This document shows positions 8,989 to 17,680 of a stretch of 53,861 nucleotides of DNA, in pieces (position 1 is the stretch's first letter; every line of letters begins with the position of its first letter). The notes under the pieces were generated by a model, which did not search any database, was not told the DNA's origin, and saw nothing but the letters and a program-made list of their open reading frames with translations. Source of the stretch: Rikenellaceae bacterium (GTDB lineage Bacteria; Bacteroidota; Bacteroidia; Bacteroidales; Rikenellaceae); the NCBI GenBank assembly GCA_020860245.1, contig JAJBUQ010000029.1:1-53861 (forward strand). Reading direction: 5' to 3'. Made by a program: the position numbers and the translations under genes.

Positions 8989-11328
8989 ATGAAACGAACA
9001 CTGTTAATTCTATTCGGACTCCTGGTTGCGATTATGCCTGCATCCTCACAGGATAGGCCCCAGGGAACTTCCGAAATAGGAGAAAATACATTTTTGATAA
9101 ACGGTAAACCGACAGTAATTAAAGCTGCCGAACTTCACTATTCCCGCATACCGCGCGAATACTGGGAACACCGCATACTCATGAGTAAGGCTTTGGGAAT
9201 GAATACCGTGTGTATGTACATCTTCTGGAATATCCACGAACAGGAAGAGAACAGATTCGACTTCACCGGACAGAACGATATTGCGGAATTCTGCCGTCTG
9301 GTTCAAAAACACGGTATGTACTTAATAGTTCGTCCCGGACCCTACGTGTGCGCGGAATGGGAGATGGGCGGTCTTCCATGGTGGCTCTTGAAAAAGAAAG
9401 ATATCGATCTTAGAAGTCGAGAGCCGTATTTTATAGAGCGTACGCGTATATTCATGAATGAAGTCGGCAAACAACTGGCTGATCTTCAAATAACAAGGGG
9501 TGGAAGCATCATTATGGTTCAGGTTGAGAACGAATACGGATCCTATCGTACGGACAAAGAATATGTCGCTGAAATACGGGATATTGTTAAAGAAGCGGGA
9601 TTTACAGACGTTCCGTTATTCCAGTGCGACTGGAGCTCTAATTTTGAGAGGAACGCTCTGGATGATCTGCTCTGGACCATTAACTTTGGAACCGGAGCAA
9701 ATATCGATAAACAGTTTGAAAAACTGGCGCAGATGCGTCCGGATATACCTTTGATGTGCAGCGAATTCTGGTCAGGATGGTTCGATCATTGGGGTCGCAA
9801 ACACGAGACGCGCAATTCTACCGCAATGGTAAACGGATTAAAAGAAATGCTGGATAAAAACATATCGTTCAGCTTATATATGACTCACGGCGGAACAACT
9901 TTCGGACACTGGGGAGGAGCCAACTCTCCTGCTTACTCGGCAATGTGCAGTTCCTATGATTACGACGCACCTATAAGCGAATCAGGCAAAGCGACACCGA
10001 AGTACTATGAATTACGGGATTTATTATCAAATTATATGGATAGCGGAGAAGAACTGATACCCGTACCGGATTCGATACCGACCATATCCATACCTCAGTT
10101 TAGTTTGACGGAAATCGCACCTTTGTTCGAAAATCTTCCGACAGCAAATTTATCTGTGGATATTAAAACGATGGAGGAATTCGATCAGGGATGGGGAAGT
10201 ATTGTTTACCGCACCAAGCTGGATAAATGCGATGACGAGCAGCTGCTCGTTATAACCGAAGTTCACGACTGGGCTCAAATATATGTAGACGGGAAATTTA
10301 TCGGTTCACTCGACCGCAGACGTGGAGAAACTTCGATTACTCTCCCACCCGTTCCGCAAGACGCAGTTCTCGATATTCTTATCGAAGCAATGGGGCGCGT
10401 GAATTTCGGTGCCGCAATACATGACTTTAAAGGAATTACAGAAAAAGTGGAATTGAAAAGACGCGATAAAAGCATCGAACTGGAGAATTGGGAAGTGTTT
10501 AATTTCCCTGTCGATTACTACTTTACTTCACAAAAAAATTACAAACCGGCCACAGGCCCGACAAATATGCCTGCATATTACAGAGGCACCTTTAATATCG
10601 ACAAAACCGGAGACACATTCCTCGACATGAGCACATGGGGTAAAGGTATGGTATGGGTAAACGGATATGCTATGGGACGGTTCTGGAAAATAGGTCCGCA
10701 GCAGACCTTATATGTTCCGGGATGCTGGTTAAAGGAGGGTGAAAATGAAATCATCATTCTGGACCTTATGTCACCGGCCGAAAATAAAATAACGGGGATA
10801 CGCTATCCTATTTTGGACGTTCTGCGAGTAGAAAAGACTCCTACACACCGGAAATCCGGAGAGGAACTCGATTTAAACAATGAAAAACCGATCTTTCAAT
10901 CGTCATTTAGAGAAGGTAACGGATGGCAGACGATATCATTTGGGGAAAATTATGAAGGACGTTATTTTTGTTTGGAGGCATTGAATTCACATGCGAATGA
11001 TGATTTCGCTGCGATTGCAGAACTGGAAATTCTGGATGCGGATGGCAGAACAATTTCCAGACAAAATTGGAAGATTGTTTATGCGGACAGCGAAGAAACT
11101 GTGAAGGCAAATAACACCGCGGACAAAGTTTTCGATTTACAGGAATCTACTTTCTGGCATACGGAATACAGTAATTCGGTTGCAAAATATCCACATCAGA
11201 TTGTCATAGATTTGGGACAAGAATATGATATAAGCGGATTCATGTATCTTCCGCGTGCAGAATCCGATTATCCGGGAATGATAAAAGATTATCGGATATA
11301 TTTAAAAAATATACCGTTCCAATTTTAA
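8989..11328 (+). CDS. GH35 beta-galactosidase with C-terminal carbohydrate-binding-like domain
   Basis: This exo-beta-galactosidase is predicted to act in the periplasm or on the outer surface on galactose-ended side chains. The signal peptide covers about residues 1-20 (ending ASSQ). The GH35 TIM barrel spans about residues 30-345, with the acid/base Glu in VENEYG (E182) and the nucleophile in CSEFWSGWFDHWG (E259); WEMGGLPWWLL is another family signature. Galactose-binding beta-sandwich domains follow (about 390-600), containing the typical GMVWVNGYAMGRFWKIGPQQTLYVP block. The last 140 residues contain QSTFWHTEYSN and PHQIVIDLGQEYDISGF, typical of F5/8 type C (CBM32-like) domains. At 779 residues it fits Bacteroidetes GH35 enzymes. 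A strong terminator follows. Confidence 0.95.
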   Translation: MKRTLLILFGLLVAIMPASSQDRPQGTSEIGENTFLINGKPTVIKAAELHYSRIPREYWEHRILMSKALGMNTVCMYIFWNIHEQEENRFDFTGQNDIAEFCRLVQKHGMYLIVRPGPYVCAEWEMGGLPWWLLKKKDIDLRSREPYFIERTRIFMNEVGKQLADLQITRGGSIIMVQVENEYGSYRTDKEYVAEIRDIVKEAGFTDVPLFQCDWSSNFERNALDDLLWTINFGTGANIDKQFEKLAQMRPDIPLMCSEFWSGWFDHWGRKHETRNSTAMVNGLKEMLDKNISFSLYMTHGGTTFGHWGGANSPAYSAMCSSYDYDAPISESGKATPKYYELRDLLSNYMDSGEELIPVPDSIPTISIPQFSLTEIAPLFENLPTANLSVDIKTMEEFDQGWGSIVYRTKLDKCDDEQLLVITEVHDWAQIYVDGKFIGSLDRRRGETSITLPPVPQDAVLDILIEAMGRVNFGAAIHDFKGITEKVELKRRDKSIELENWEVFNFPVDYYFTSQKNYKPATGPTNMPAYYRGTFNIDKTGDTFLDMSTWGKGMVWVNGYAMGRFWKIGPQQTLYVPGCWLKEGENEIIILDLMSPAENKITGIRYPILDVLRVEKTPTHRKSGEELDLNNEKPIFQSSFREGNGWQTISFGENYEGRYFCLEALNSHANDDFAAIAELEILDADGRTISRQNWKIVYADSEETVKANNTADKVFDLQESTFWHTEYSNSVAKYPHQIVIDLGQEYDISGFMYLPRAESDYPGMIKDYRIYLKNIPFQF

Positions 11329-11331
11329 TAA

Positions 11332-11362
11332 AAATCCCCGGATTGCAGTGCTCCGGGGATTT
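11332..11362 (+). terminator. Strong rho-independent terminator after GH35
   Basis: AAATCCCCGG pairs with CCGGGGATTT around an 11-nt loop and is followed by a T-rich tract. It separates the GH78-GH35 unit from the DUF2264-GH105 unit. Confidence 0.85.
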
Positions 11363-11737
11363 TTATTTAGAAAATTAGAATAAGAAATTACTTCGGATTT
11401 TATTTATACGAACCATTGATTGAAAAAATCTTGACCGCATGAACTTTGTGAAGGCACCTTGTTTCTGGTATGGATTAAGAAGACTTTACAAATAAACGGT
11501 AAAGAGACTCTGTTATTTCCGTTAATGGGCTACGGGATCAAATATGAAAAAGAGAGATTTAATTCATCTCTTCACGACTACCATGAGACCTGACGTTTTT
11601 ATGCCGTTTCACTATATATCTAAAAATCCATAAAGAATAGTATATAGTCTCCAAATACCTCAAGGCGATGTCGGTTGTGGAAGATAAAATTAAAAAATAT
11701 TAACTTTGTAATCAACACTATTTAAACTACCGACCTA
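11363..11737 (+). other. Intergenic region; possible decayed reading frame
   Basis: About 375 bp lack an intact gene. From 11450 to 11593 one plus-strand frame stays open for 47 codons without a start and reads like protein (WIKKTLQINGKETLLFPLM and on), but I cannot assign it to a family. The 100 bp before 11738 are AT-rich and should hold the promoter of the DUF2264 gene; TAACTTTG at 11700-11707 fits the TAnnTTTG -7 consensus. Confidence 0.4.
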
Positions 11738-13759
11738 ATGACTACTAAAAAACGGATATTCTATACAATTGCCACGTGTATATTTTTTTCAATTGCAATG
11801 CCTTCTAAAGGTAACAACATAGACGAGTCTTCCAATATTTTTATACTAAAGAATCCCGATTATCAATTAAGCCCGTGTACGGGGATGGCACGCAGCCACT
11901 GGATCGATGCCGCCCAATATATTCTGGACGGAGCATTCAGTTATATTCAAGACCTCGATGATCCAATGAAATTTCCGAAGCAGTTCGATAAGACATATCC
12001 GCAGAACGAACAACAGGTGCCCACGGAGAAGCTCGAAGGTCTTTGTCGTACACTATTCGTCGCAGCTCCCCTACTTCGTGAAAATCCGGATTTAGTACTC
12101 AACAATATCAAGGTAGCAGACTATTACCGCCATCAGATACTCAATCTTATCAATCCGGACAGCCCGAGTTTTATTAAGCACCGCACCGGAGGCACAAATC
12201 AGATTCTTGTCGAGTTCGGTGCTCTGGCTATCTCCCTCTCCGTAATTCCGGATATATTGTGGGAACCTCTTACACAAAATCAGAAAGACAATCTTGCAGC
12301 TACGATGTTGAGCTATGGGGATGGTCCGACGGTACATTCCAACTGGAAGTTCTTCAATATCTTCGTTCTGAGTTTTTTTAAAGATCAAGGCTACACGGTG
12401 AACGAAGAGTTGTTATTGAAGTATGTGGACGAAGCACTCGATTTTTATCGCGGAGATGGCTGGTATAACGACAATCCCGCATACGACTATTATAGTATGT
12501 GGGCGTTCCAAATGTACGGTCCTATGTGGGCGCAGATGTACGGGAACAAATATCATCCTGACCGTGCCGAAAAATTTATGGATAATCTCAGAGATCTTGC
12601 GGATAATTATCCTTATATGTTCAACCGTGACGGTAAGATGAATATGTGGGGACGGAGCATTAGCTACCGTTACGCCTCGATAATTCCATTACCGCTGCTC
12701 GGTTATTTTAACGATCCCAATATTAATTACGGATGGATGCGTAAAATTTCCTCAGCGACAATCCTGCAATTCCTCCAACACCCGGAGTTTATGGAGGATC
12801 GGGTGCCCACATTAGGCTTCTACGGGCCGTTTGCGCCTGCCGTGCAGATTTATAGCTGCCGCGGAAGCGTATACTGGGGAGGTAAGGTATTCTTCGCATT
12901 GTTATTACTTCCCGAAGATAATATATTCTGGACCGCAGTCGAGAATGACGGAGCATGGGAGTCGGAATTGCATAGTGGAGACGTTTATAATAAATTCCAG
13001 ACCGGCTCGAATCTCCTTATTACGAATTATCCGAATAGCGGTTCCTCCGAAATGCGATCGTGGTGCCATGAAACTGTTGCAAAAGACTGGCAGAAATTCC
13101 GCAGCAGCGAGAACTACAATAAACTATCCTACAACACGGACTTCCCGTGGATGGCAGACGGTGAAGACGGAGAAGTTTCCATGAATTACGCTGTTAAAAA
13201 TAAAAAAGGCGAATGGGAGGTACTGCGCTTATATACTTTCAAATCCTTTGAAAACGGAATTTACTCCCGCCAGGCTGTACTTGAAACCGAGCCAGACATG
13301 AAATTCCAACTGAACGACATTCCCTTACCGGACGGTATACTTCGAGTAGATAAAATCACTACACCATTCGGTGCCGACATACGGCTTGGACATTATTCGT
13401 TACCCGAACTGAAACAACCGATAACAGAAAAAACACGCAAAGCGGGTAATTACGATGCCTACACAATAAACAACGGCGAATACGAACTTGCCATGATACC
13501 TGTCTACGGATGGAATTCGATGGAATTAGTTTCGACAGAAGGACTCCATCCGGTCAGCGACCACAGTTCGGTAATAAATACTAAGGATAGAATTGAAACT
13601 GAGAAGATCTACATTACTCTGGAGTTATGGAAAAAAGGAGGGAAACCGTTTATGTCCAAAGAACTGAATCAAATTAAAAATATAAAAATTTCCGAAGATA
13701 CTTCACAAGTAGAGGTAGTCTTCCGTGACAACTCAGTAAAGACGATTCGTTTCGAATAA
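11738..13759 (+). CDS. DUF2264 family protein (GH154-type, probable glycoside hydrolase)
   Basis: The 673-residue protein has a signal peptide (about 1-25, ending PSKG) and then a DUF2264 domain. Typical features are the opening segment LSPCTGMARSHWIDAAQYIL, TGGTNQILVEFGALAISL, DGPTVHSNWKFFNIFVLSFF, and GDGWYNDNPAYDYYSMWAFQMYG read across two motifs. The fold is expected to be an (alpha/alpha)n toroid. DUF2264 proteins largely correspond to CAZy family GH154, for which beta-glucuronidase activity is reported; that activity is family knowledge, not seen here. The gene starts a new transcript after a terminator, and GH105 follows 22 bp later, which suits release of uronic acid-containing pectin fragments. 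The last 260 residues look beta-rich. Confidence 0.8.
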   Translation: MTTKKRIFYTIATCIFFSIAMPSKGNNIDESSNIFILKNPDYQLSPCTGMARSHWIDAAQYILDGAFSYIQDLDDPMKFPKQFDKTYPQNEQQVPTEKLEGLCRTLFVAAPLLRENPDLVLNNIKVADYYRHQILNLINPDSPSFIKHRTGGTNQILVEFGALAISLSVIPDILWEPLTQNQKDNLAATMLSYGDGPTVHSNWKFFNIFVLSFFKDQGYTVNEELLLKYVDEALDFYRGDGWYNDNPAYDYYSMWAFQMYGPMWAQMYGNKYHPDRAEKFMDNLRDLADNYPYMFNRDGKMNMWGRSISYRYASIIPLPLLGYFNDPNINYGWMRKISSATILQFLQHPEFMEDRVPTLGFYGPFAPAVQIYSCRGSVYWGGKVFFALLLLPEDNIFWTAVENDGAWESELHSGDVYNKFQTGSNLLITNYPNSGSSEMRSWCHETVAKDWQKFRSSENYNKLSYNTDFPWMADGEDGEVSMNYAVKNKKGEWEVLRLYTFKSFENGIYSRQAVLETEPDMKFQLNDIPLPDGILRVDKITTPFGADIRLGHYSLPELKQPITEKTRKAGNYDAYTINNGEYELAMIPVYGWNSMELVSTEGLHPVSDHSSVINTKDRIETEKIYITLELWKKGGKPFMSKELNQIKNIKISEDTSQVEVVFRDNSVKTIRFE

Positions 13760-13781
13760 AATAAATTAAAATATATTTCAA

Positions 13782-14912
13782 ATGAAAAAAATCAGTTTAC
13801 TGTTTTTAAGTTTTTTCACCGTCTCATTTGCCATATGTGCAGAAATCAAAACTGAATCCACACAAGAAATTATAGAGATTATTCACAGGGTAAATAATTA
13901 CTGGCAGACTAACAATCCGAAGCACGGTGATTCGTTTTGGCACAGAGCAGCTTATCACACCGGCAATATGGAGGCTTATTTTTTGACACGAGAGCCGGAA
14001 TATCTTAAATTTTCCCAAGCATGGGCGGAACACAATGAGTGGAAGGGGGCAAAGTCCGACAATAAGGAAGAATGGAAATATACCTATGGAGAGAGGGATA
14101 ACTACGTCCTCTTCGGGGATTTTCAGATTTGTTTCCAGGTTTATGCGGATTTATATAATATCGATCCTGCAGAATACAAAATAGCCCGTGCGCGTGAGGT
14201 TATGGAATATCAGATGAGTACGGATTTTAACGGTTACTGGTGGTGGTCGGACGGACTGTATATGGTAATGCCCGTAATGACTAAACTTTATAAAATTACA
14301 GGGAATCAGCAATATCTCGACAAATTATATGAATATTATTGTTATGCGGACAGCGTAATGTACGATACGCAGGCAGGATTGTTCTACCGGGATGCTAAAT
14401 ACGTCTATCCGGAACATAAAACCGTGAACGGTAAAAAAGATTTCTGGGCACGCGGCGACGGATGGGTTCTCGCCGGATTTGCGAAGGCCCTTGCCGATCT
14501 TCCAGAGATCGATCCGCACAGGGATTTTTACATAAGTCGTTTTAAAGCTATGGCTAAAGCTGTCGTGGATGCACAACAGCCCGAAGGATACTGGACCCGT
14601 AGTATGCTCGATCCTGAATTTGCACCTGGTCCTGAAACAAGCGGTACCGCATTCTTCACTTACGGATTGCTTTGGGGTATAAATAACGGATTACTCGATA
14701 AATCGGAATACTCTCAGATAATAGACAAAGCATGGACTTATCTTACTACTGTGGCTCTTCAACCTGACGGTAAGGTCGGATACGTACAACCGATAGGCGA
14801 GAAGGCGATCCCGGGACAGATAGAGGATGCGGATTCACAAGCGGATTTTGGCGTAGGAGCCTATCTTCTTGCAGCCTGCGAGATGGTCAGATATATAATT
14901 TCAGAAAAATAG
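13782..14912 (+). CDS. GH105 unsaturated rhamnogalacturonyl hydrolase (YteR/YesR-like)
   Basis: The predicted role is removal of the unsaturated galacturonyl residue from the non-reducing end of oligosaccharides left by rhamnogalacturonan lyases. It has 376 residues with a signal peptide (1-20, ending CA-E), which implies a periplasmic or surface location. The (alpha/alpha)6 barrel shows the expected motifs: HGDSFWHRAAYHTGN (about 48-62), WWWSDGLYMVMP (153-164, with catalytic-type D157), FWARGDGWVLAGF (221-233) and ETSGTAFFTYGLLWGI (about 282-300). Its length matches the family (350-400). It lies 22 bp after the DUF2264 gene on the same strand, so the two form an operon ending at the hairpin near 15000. 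Confidence 0.93.
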   Translation: MKKISLLFLSFFTVSFAICAEIKTESTQEIIEIIHRVNNYWQTNNPKHGDSFWHRAAYHTGNMEAYFLTREPEYLKFSQAWAEHNEWKGAKSDNKEEWKYTYGERDNYVLFGDFQICFQVYADLYNIDPAEYKIARAREVMEYQMSTDFNGYWWWSDGLYMVMPVMTKLYKITGNQQYLDKLYEYYCYADSVMYDTQAGLFYRDAKYVYPEHKTVNGKKDFWARGDGWVLAGFAKALADLPEIDPHRDFYISRFKAMAKAVVDAQQPEGYWTRSMLDPEFAPGPETSGTAFFTYGLLWGINNGLLDKSEYSQIIDKAWTYLTTVALQPDGKVGYVQPIGEKAIPGQIEDADSQADFGVGAYLLAACEMVRYIISEK

Positions 14913-14985
14913 CACCATAAATCCAATTTCAAAGTCTGTATTAATTCGGAGAACCCACTAACTTCGTGTTATAATAAACGGCTTA

Positions 14986-15013
14986 AAGGTTGAGAATTAA
15001 AATTCTCAACCTT
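14986..15013 (+). terminator. Terminator hairpin after GH105
   Basis: AAGGTTGAGAATT and AATTCTCAACCTT form a 13-bp perfect inverted repeat separated by 2 nt, so the inner pairs must open. A T-rich run (TATTTTCTTT) follows. It lies 74 bp past the GH105 stop. Confidence 0.65.
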
Positions 15014-15105
15014 AGGGTATTTTCTTTAATATGTAATTATAACGAATACTCTTATTTTTAACTAATAATCAGTTATTACCAAGCTATAATCCAAAGACAT
15101 ACTAT

Positions 15106-15723
15106 ATGAAGATCAATAAGGACGAGATACTACCAACCGCAGCAATAGTTTTATGCGGCACTATAATAGGAATAATTACAAGATTATACTTTCTTGAAGT
15201 AATAAAGGATAAAGCCAGCGCAAACTGGATAATGTTTGTGATAATTACAGGATTTGTTTTATTCTATTTTCTTTTTATGGAATTATTTATTCCGATATTC
15301 GATAAAGTAATAAATTACTTCATCAATAAAAAGAAAAATATCCAACACATTAATGCCATATCGGTATCTAAACTGCAAGAACAAATAGATATTTTTTGCC
15401 GTTATTCGGACGATGTACTTAACGGTTATACTTCTAATGATAACTTAATTCTACTTCATAAGTATATTGAACAATATGCTCACGGAAATATGGGGAATAT
15501 CTCACAAAAAATAGAAACCAGTGGGCTTGACAAATGCGACTTATACCATTACGGTTGGAATATCTGGAATTATTTTGATGTTGTACAACAACCGGACACT
15601 GCCGATTGGCTTATAAACGTGTTCTCTCAAATATCCGGATCAAAACGAATTATTTATAAGAAATTAAAACATGACGAACGTAGTCTATATAAAATATCCA
15701 TTGAACCTAATATTAAATATTAG
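15106..15723 (+). CDS. Hypothetical membrane-anchored protein, two N-terminal helices
   Basis: I do not recognise the family. The 205 residues start with a short basic segment and two hydrophobic helices (about 10-28 and 41-65), then a Lys-rich cytoplasmic-looking linker. A soluble mostly helical domain (about 80-205) follows, rich in Tyr, Asp and Asn, containing LYHYGWNIWNYF near residue 148. The start ATG at 15106 is clear; the base composition is noticeably more AT-rich than the neighbouring carbohydrate genes. It is bounded by hairpins on both sides, so it is probably monocistronic. Its AT-richness and the HEPN gene downstream suggest an accessory region. A membrane-tethered effector or sensor is possible but is guesswork. 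Confidence 0.65.
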   Translation: MKINKDEILPTAAIVLCGTIIGIITRLYFLEVIKDKASANWIMFVIITGFVLFYFLFMELFIPIFDKVINYFINKKKNIQHINAISVSKLQEQIDIFCRYSDDVLNGYTSNDNLILLHKYIEQYAHGNMGNISQKIETSGLDKCDLYHYGWNIWNYFDVVQQPDTADWLINVFSQISGSKRIIYKKLKHDERSLYKISIEPNIKY

Positions 15724-15775
15724 CAGCAATATACTTTTATTCTCAATATAATATAATTTTACTACCGGGATTAAT

Positions 15776-15803
15776 GGGGGATTTACAAAAGTTCAAATCC
15801 CCC
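15776..15803 (+). terminator. Terminator hairpin after the 205-aa membrane protein
   Basis: GGGGGATTT pairs with AAATCCCCC over a 10-nt loop. A T-rich segment follows after a few bases. Confidence 0.65.
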
Positions 15804-15952
15804 CTGTTGGTTTTATAAGCTGATTATCAGGCTACCATATAAATATTTCGAATCACCTTAAAATAACTTGTATTTCCATATTTCCCCACTAATATTTGTT
15901 GCCGGAATCAAACGAAAACATTTGAGCAAGTAACCGTTTAAAATTTTTAAGT

Positions 15953-16093
15953 ATGAGTTTTAAAAATTTGGGCAGTTCCGGTGCAAAAGACAGCGGTACA
16001 ATCCATCTGGAAAATTTAAAGGATTTATTCAAAAAGATTACCAATAACAGTAATCCTAAACAAAAACAGAGCATTTATCTGAAAATTTTTTGA
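15953..16093 (+). CDS. Hypothetical 46-aa protein
   Basis: This small open frame starts at an ATG and ends at TGA 190 bp before the HEPN gene. The peptide is hydrophilic and basic, with no signal peptide or Cys pairs (starting MSFKNLGSSGAKDSGTIHLE, then a KDLFKKI helix). I do not recognise it. In favour of a real gene is codon usage in keeping with neighbours and its position just upstream of the HEPN gene. Against it are its length and the lack of a visible ribosome binding site. It might be a small partner of the HEPN protein or a chance frame. Confidence 0.35.
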   Translation: MSFKNLGSSGAKDSGTIHLENLKDLFKKITNNSNPKQKQSIYLKIF

Positions 16094-16282
16094 TATGCCT
16101 ACCTGGTGGAATACAGGCAAACCCGCTCGTTTATTTCTCCATCATTCATTAATTTATTCTTATATGTAATCCCAATTTATACAGTTGAAAATCTTACTTC
16201 ATATCTCCAATTACTACAACTACGTCCACCCCAAACGGTAAACAACCAATTAACTACAACAATAATCTTCAACTATACACCC

Positions 16283-17119
16283 ATGAAACAAGTCGAATTT
16301 ACATTCCGAACCTTACGAGAATTAGAACGCCTGACCGAAAGCATTAAGCAATTCTGCAATCCCGATGCGGTCATCCTATTTGGAGAATATGTAAACGGAA
16401 CTCTCCGCAACGCCAGAGGAGGTTACGAGTTACTGATCCTGACCGATAAAGAGAGTTCCGCATCCGGAGAAGAAATCCACGACCAACTATTTGTTGATGT
16501 AAAATACCGGAACCGCTATGAAAGAAAATTAACAGTCTATACTTATCGTAGCGATATTTTTATGCAGGAACTATCCGGAAATTATTTCTTTTACATGATC
16601 TATCGAGAAGGCCACCTGCTTTATTCAAACGACTCTGTACCTTTAGATAAAAAGGTAAAATTCCGAAACAAGGTGTTCTCTAAGAGAATCATAAAATTTA
16701 CAGAAAATCACCTCGATCAAGGCGAAAGATATTTACAGGTCGCTCACGATGCTATCAAGAATCTTTCCCCAAAAACTGCTTCTGTAAATCTATTTCTCGC
16801 AATGGAACAATATCTCTTCACTATCGAATATTCTTACTTCGGATTCAGGCATACTCTCGCCTCCTATTACGAACTTCTTATGTGGATCAAACATACCTCG
16901 CGACCATTCCTCGAATGGGTAGATAATTATATGCCAAATATAAACCACCGTATTAGACTCCTCGAAAAAATGGTCCGCCATGCCCGGTTTAACCTTGACT
17001 TCAGTTATCCGCAGCGCCATCTAATCGAAAGTTATGACCTAATCTGCGAAATGAAAGACATTATCGAACCGGAATGCCGTGACCGGTTAAAGTATTATGA
17101 AGAATTGAACTGTCAATAA
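16283..17119 (+). CDS. HEPN domain protein with degenerate N-terminal nucleotidyltransferase domain
   Basis: From the ATG at 16283 the protein has 278 residues; a GTG 59 codons upstream (16106) is in frame, but the added sequence looks like translated intergenic DNA. Residues about 5-115 resemble the minimal nucleotidyltransferase fold, starting NPDAVILFGEYVNGTL. The catalytic G-S-x-A-R-G and D-x-D are replaced by GEYVNGTLRNARGGYELLIL, so the two metal-binding Asp residues are absent. Residues about 145-275 form a HEPN helical bundle. HEPN-MNT pairs are known as toxin-antitoxin modules, usually as two genes; fused proteins of this shape are common in Bacteroidetes and their role is not established. 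No separate partner gene adjoins it. Confidence 0.7.
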   Translation: MKQVEFTFRTLRELERLTESIKQFCNPDAVILFGEYVNGTLRNARGGYELLILTDKESSASGEEIHDQLFVDVKYRNRYERKLTVYTYRSDIFMQELSGNYFFYMIYREGHLLYSNDSVPLDKKVKFRNKVFSKRIIKFTENHLDQGERYLQVAHDAIKNLSPKTASVNLFLAMEQYLFTIEYSYFGFRHTLASYYELLMWIKHTSRPFLEWVDNYMPNINHRIRLLEKMVRHARFNLDFSYPQRHLIESYDLICEMKDIIEPECRDRLKYYEELNCQ

Positions 17120-17590
17120 ATAGAAAATCACTATCAATTTATAGTTTATTAGTTAGGGGAGGAATTATAACATTATCGAAATTCAATCGGGATATGATGT
17201 CTTATTTTCATTGGCATGTGTGGCTTCTATTATTATCGGCTGGACACTAAAATATATGTCAAGAATTTGTTATATGTAGTTTATGATTATAATTATGAAT
17301 TAAAGGTGGAAAAGGATTATCAGGGGAATATGTAAATGAAATAATATAGCATCACCGCAAGCAGTATCATACATTAACCGGACAAAGCCCTTATGGATAA
17401 GGAAAAACAATTAACTGTGTTACAATAAATGCCATAAATGGGACTGCTTTGCCCATTGGTTGCCAAGATTACAAAACGTTAACGGGTATATACCTATCAG
17501 TCTTAAGACGGAGATAACACAGTTAATGATAATAAGAAATAAGAGTTGTATTCGAGGCTGAAGATTTCGATTTCTCGTCATTCTCCTCTG
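17120..17590. other. Intergenic region between the HEPN gene and the AraC operator
   Basis: About 470 bp lack a convincing gene. A plus-strand frame near 17166-17280 encodes about 35 residues with one hydrophobic helix (LACVASIIIGWTLKYM) but has no ATG start, so it may be a fragment of a lost membrane protein. Nothing else is recognised before the tandem operator at 17591. Confidence 0.4.
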
Positions 17591-17626
17591 AGAAAATTTG
17601 ATCCTCAGGGAAAGATAATTTGAGCC
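17591..17626 (+). promoter_or_regulatory. Tandem direct-repeat operator upstream of the AraC gene (site A)
   Basis: Two 14-bp half-sites, AGAAAATTTGATCC (17591-17604) and AGATAATTTGAGCC (17613-17626), agree at 12 of 14 positions and start 22 bp apart, two helical turns. AraC-family dimers usually bind such direct repeats. Related pairs with the same 22-bp period occur at 18532-18567 and 19846-19881. The downstream half-site ends 31 bp before the TATATTTG -7 element, suggesting activation and autoregulation by the gene that follows. Confidence 0.7.
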
Positions 17627-17657
17627 GTACAGCAATCCTATTATGTGATCTTTGCGT

Positions 17658-17665
17658 TATATTTG
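17658..17665 (+). promoter_or_regulatory. Bacteroidetes -7 element for the AraC gene
   Basis: TATATTTG matches the TAnnTTTG consensus and lies 15 bp before the ATG at 17681. I see no good TTTG -33 box at the usual spacing, as expected for an activator-dependent promoter. Confidence 0.65.
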
Positions 17666-17680
17666 TAAAAAAAGAATATA

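Noticed and set aside
16106-16282. GTG extension of the HEPN protein
   Set aside because: The added residues look like translated intergenic DNA and the ATG at 16283 matches the expected domain start.
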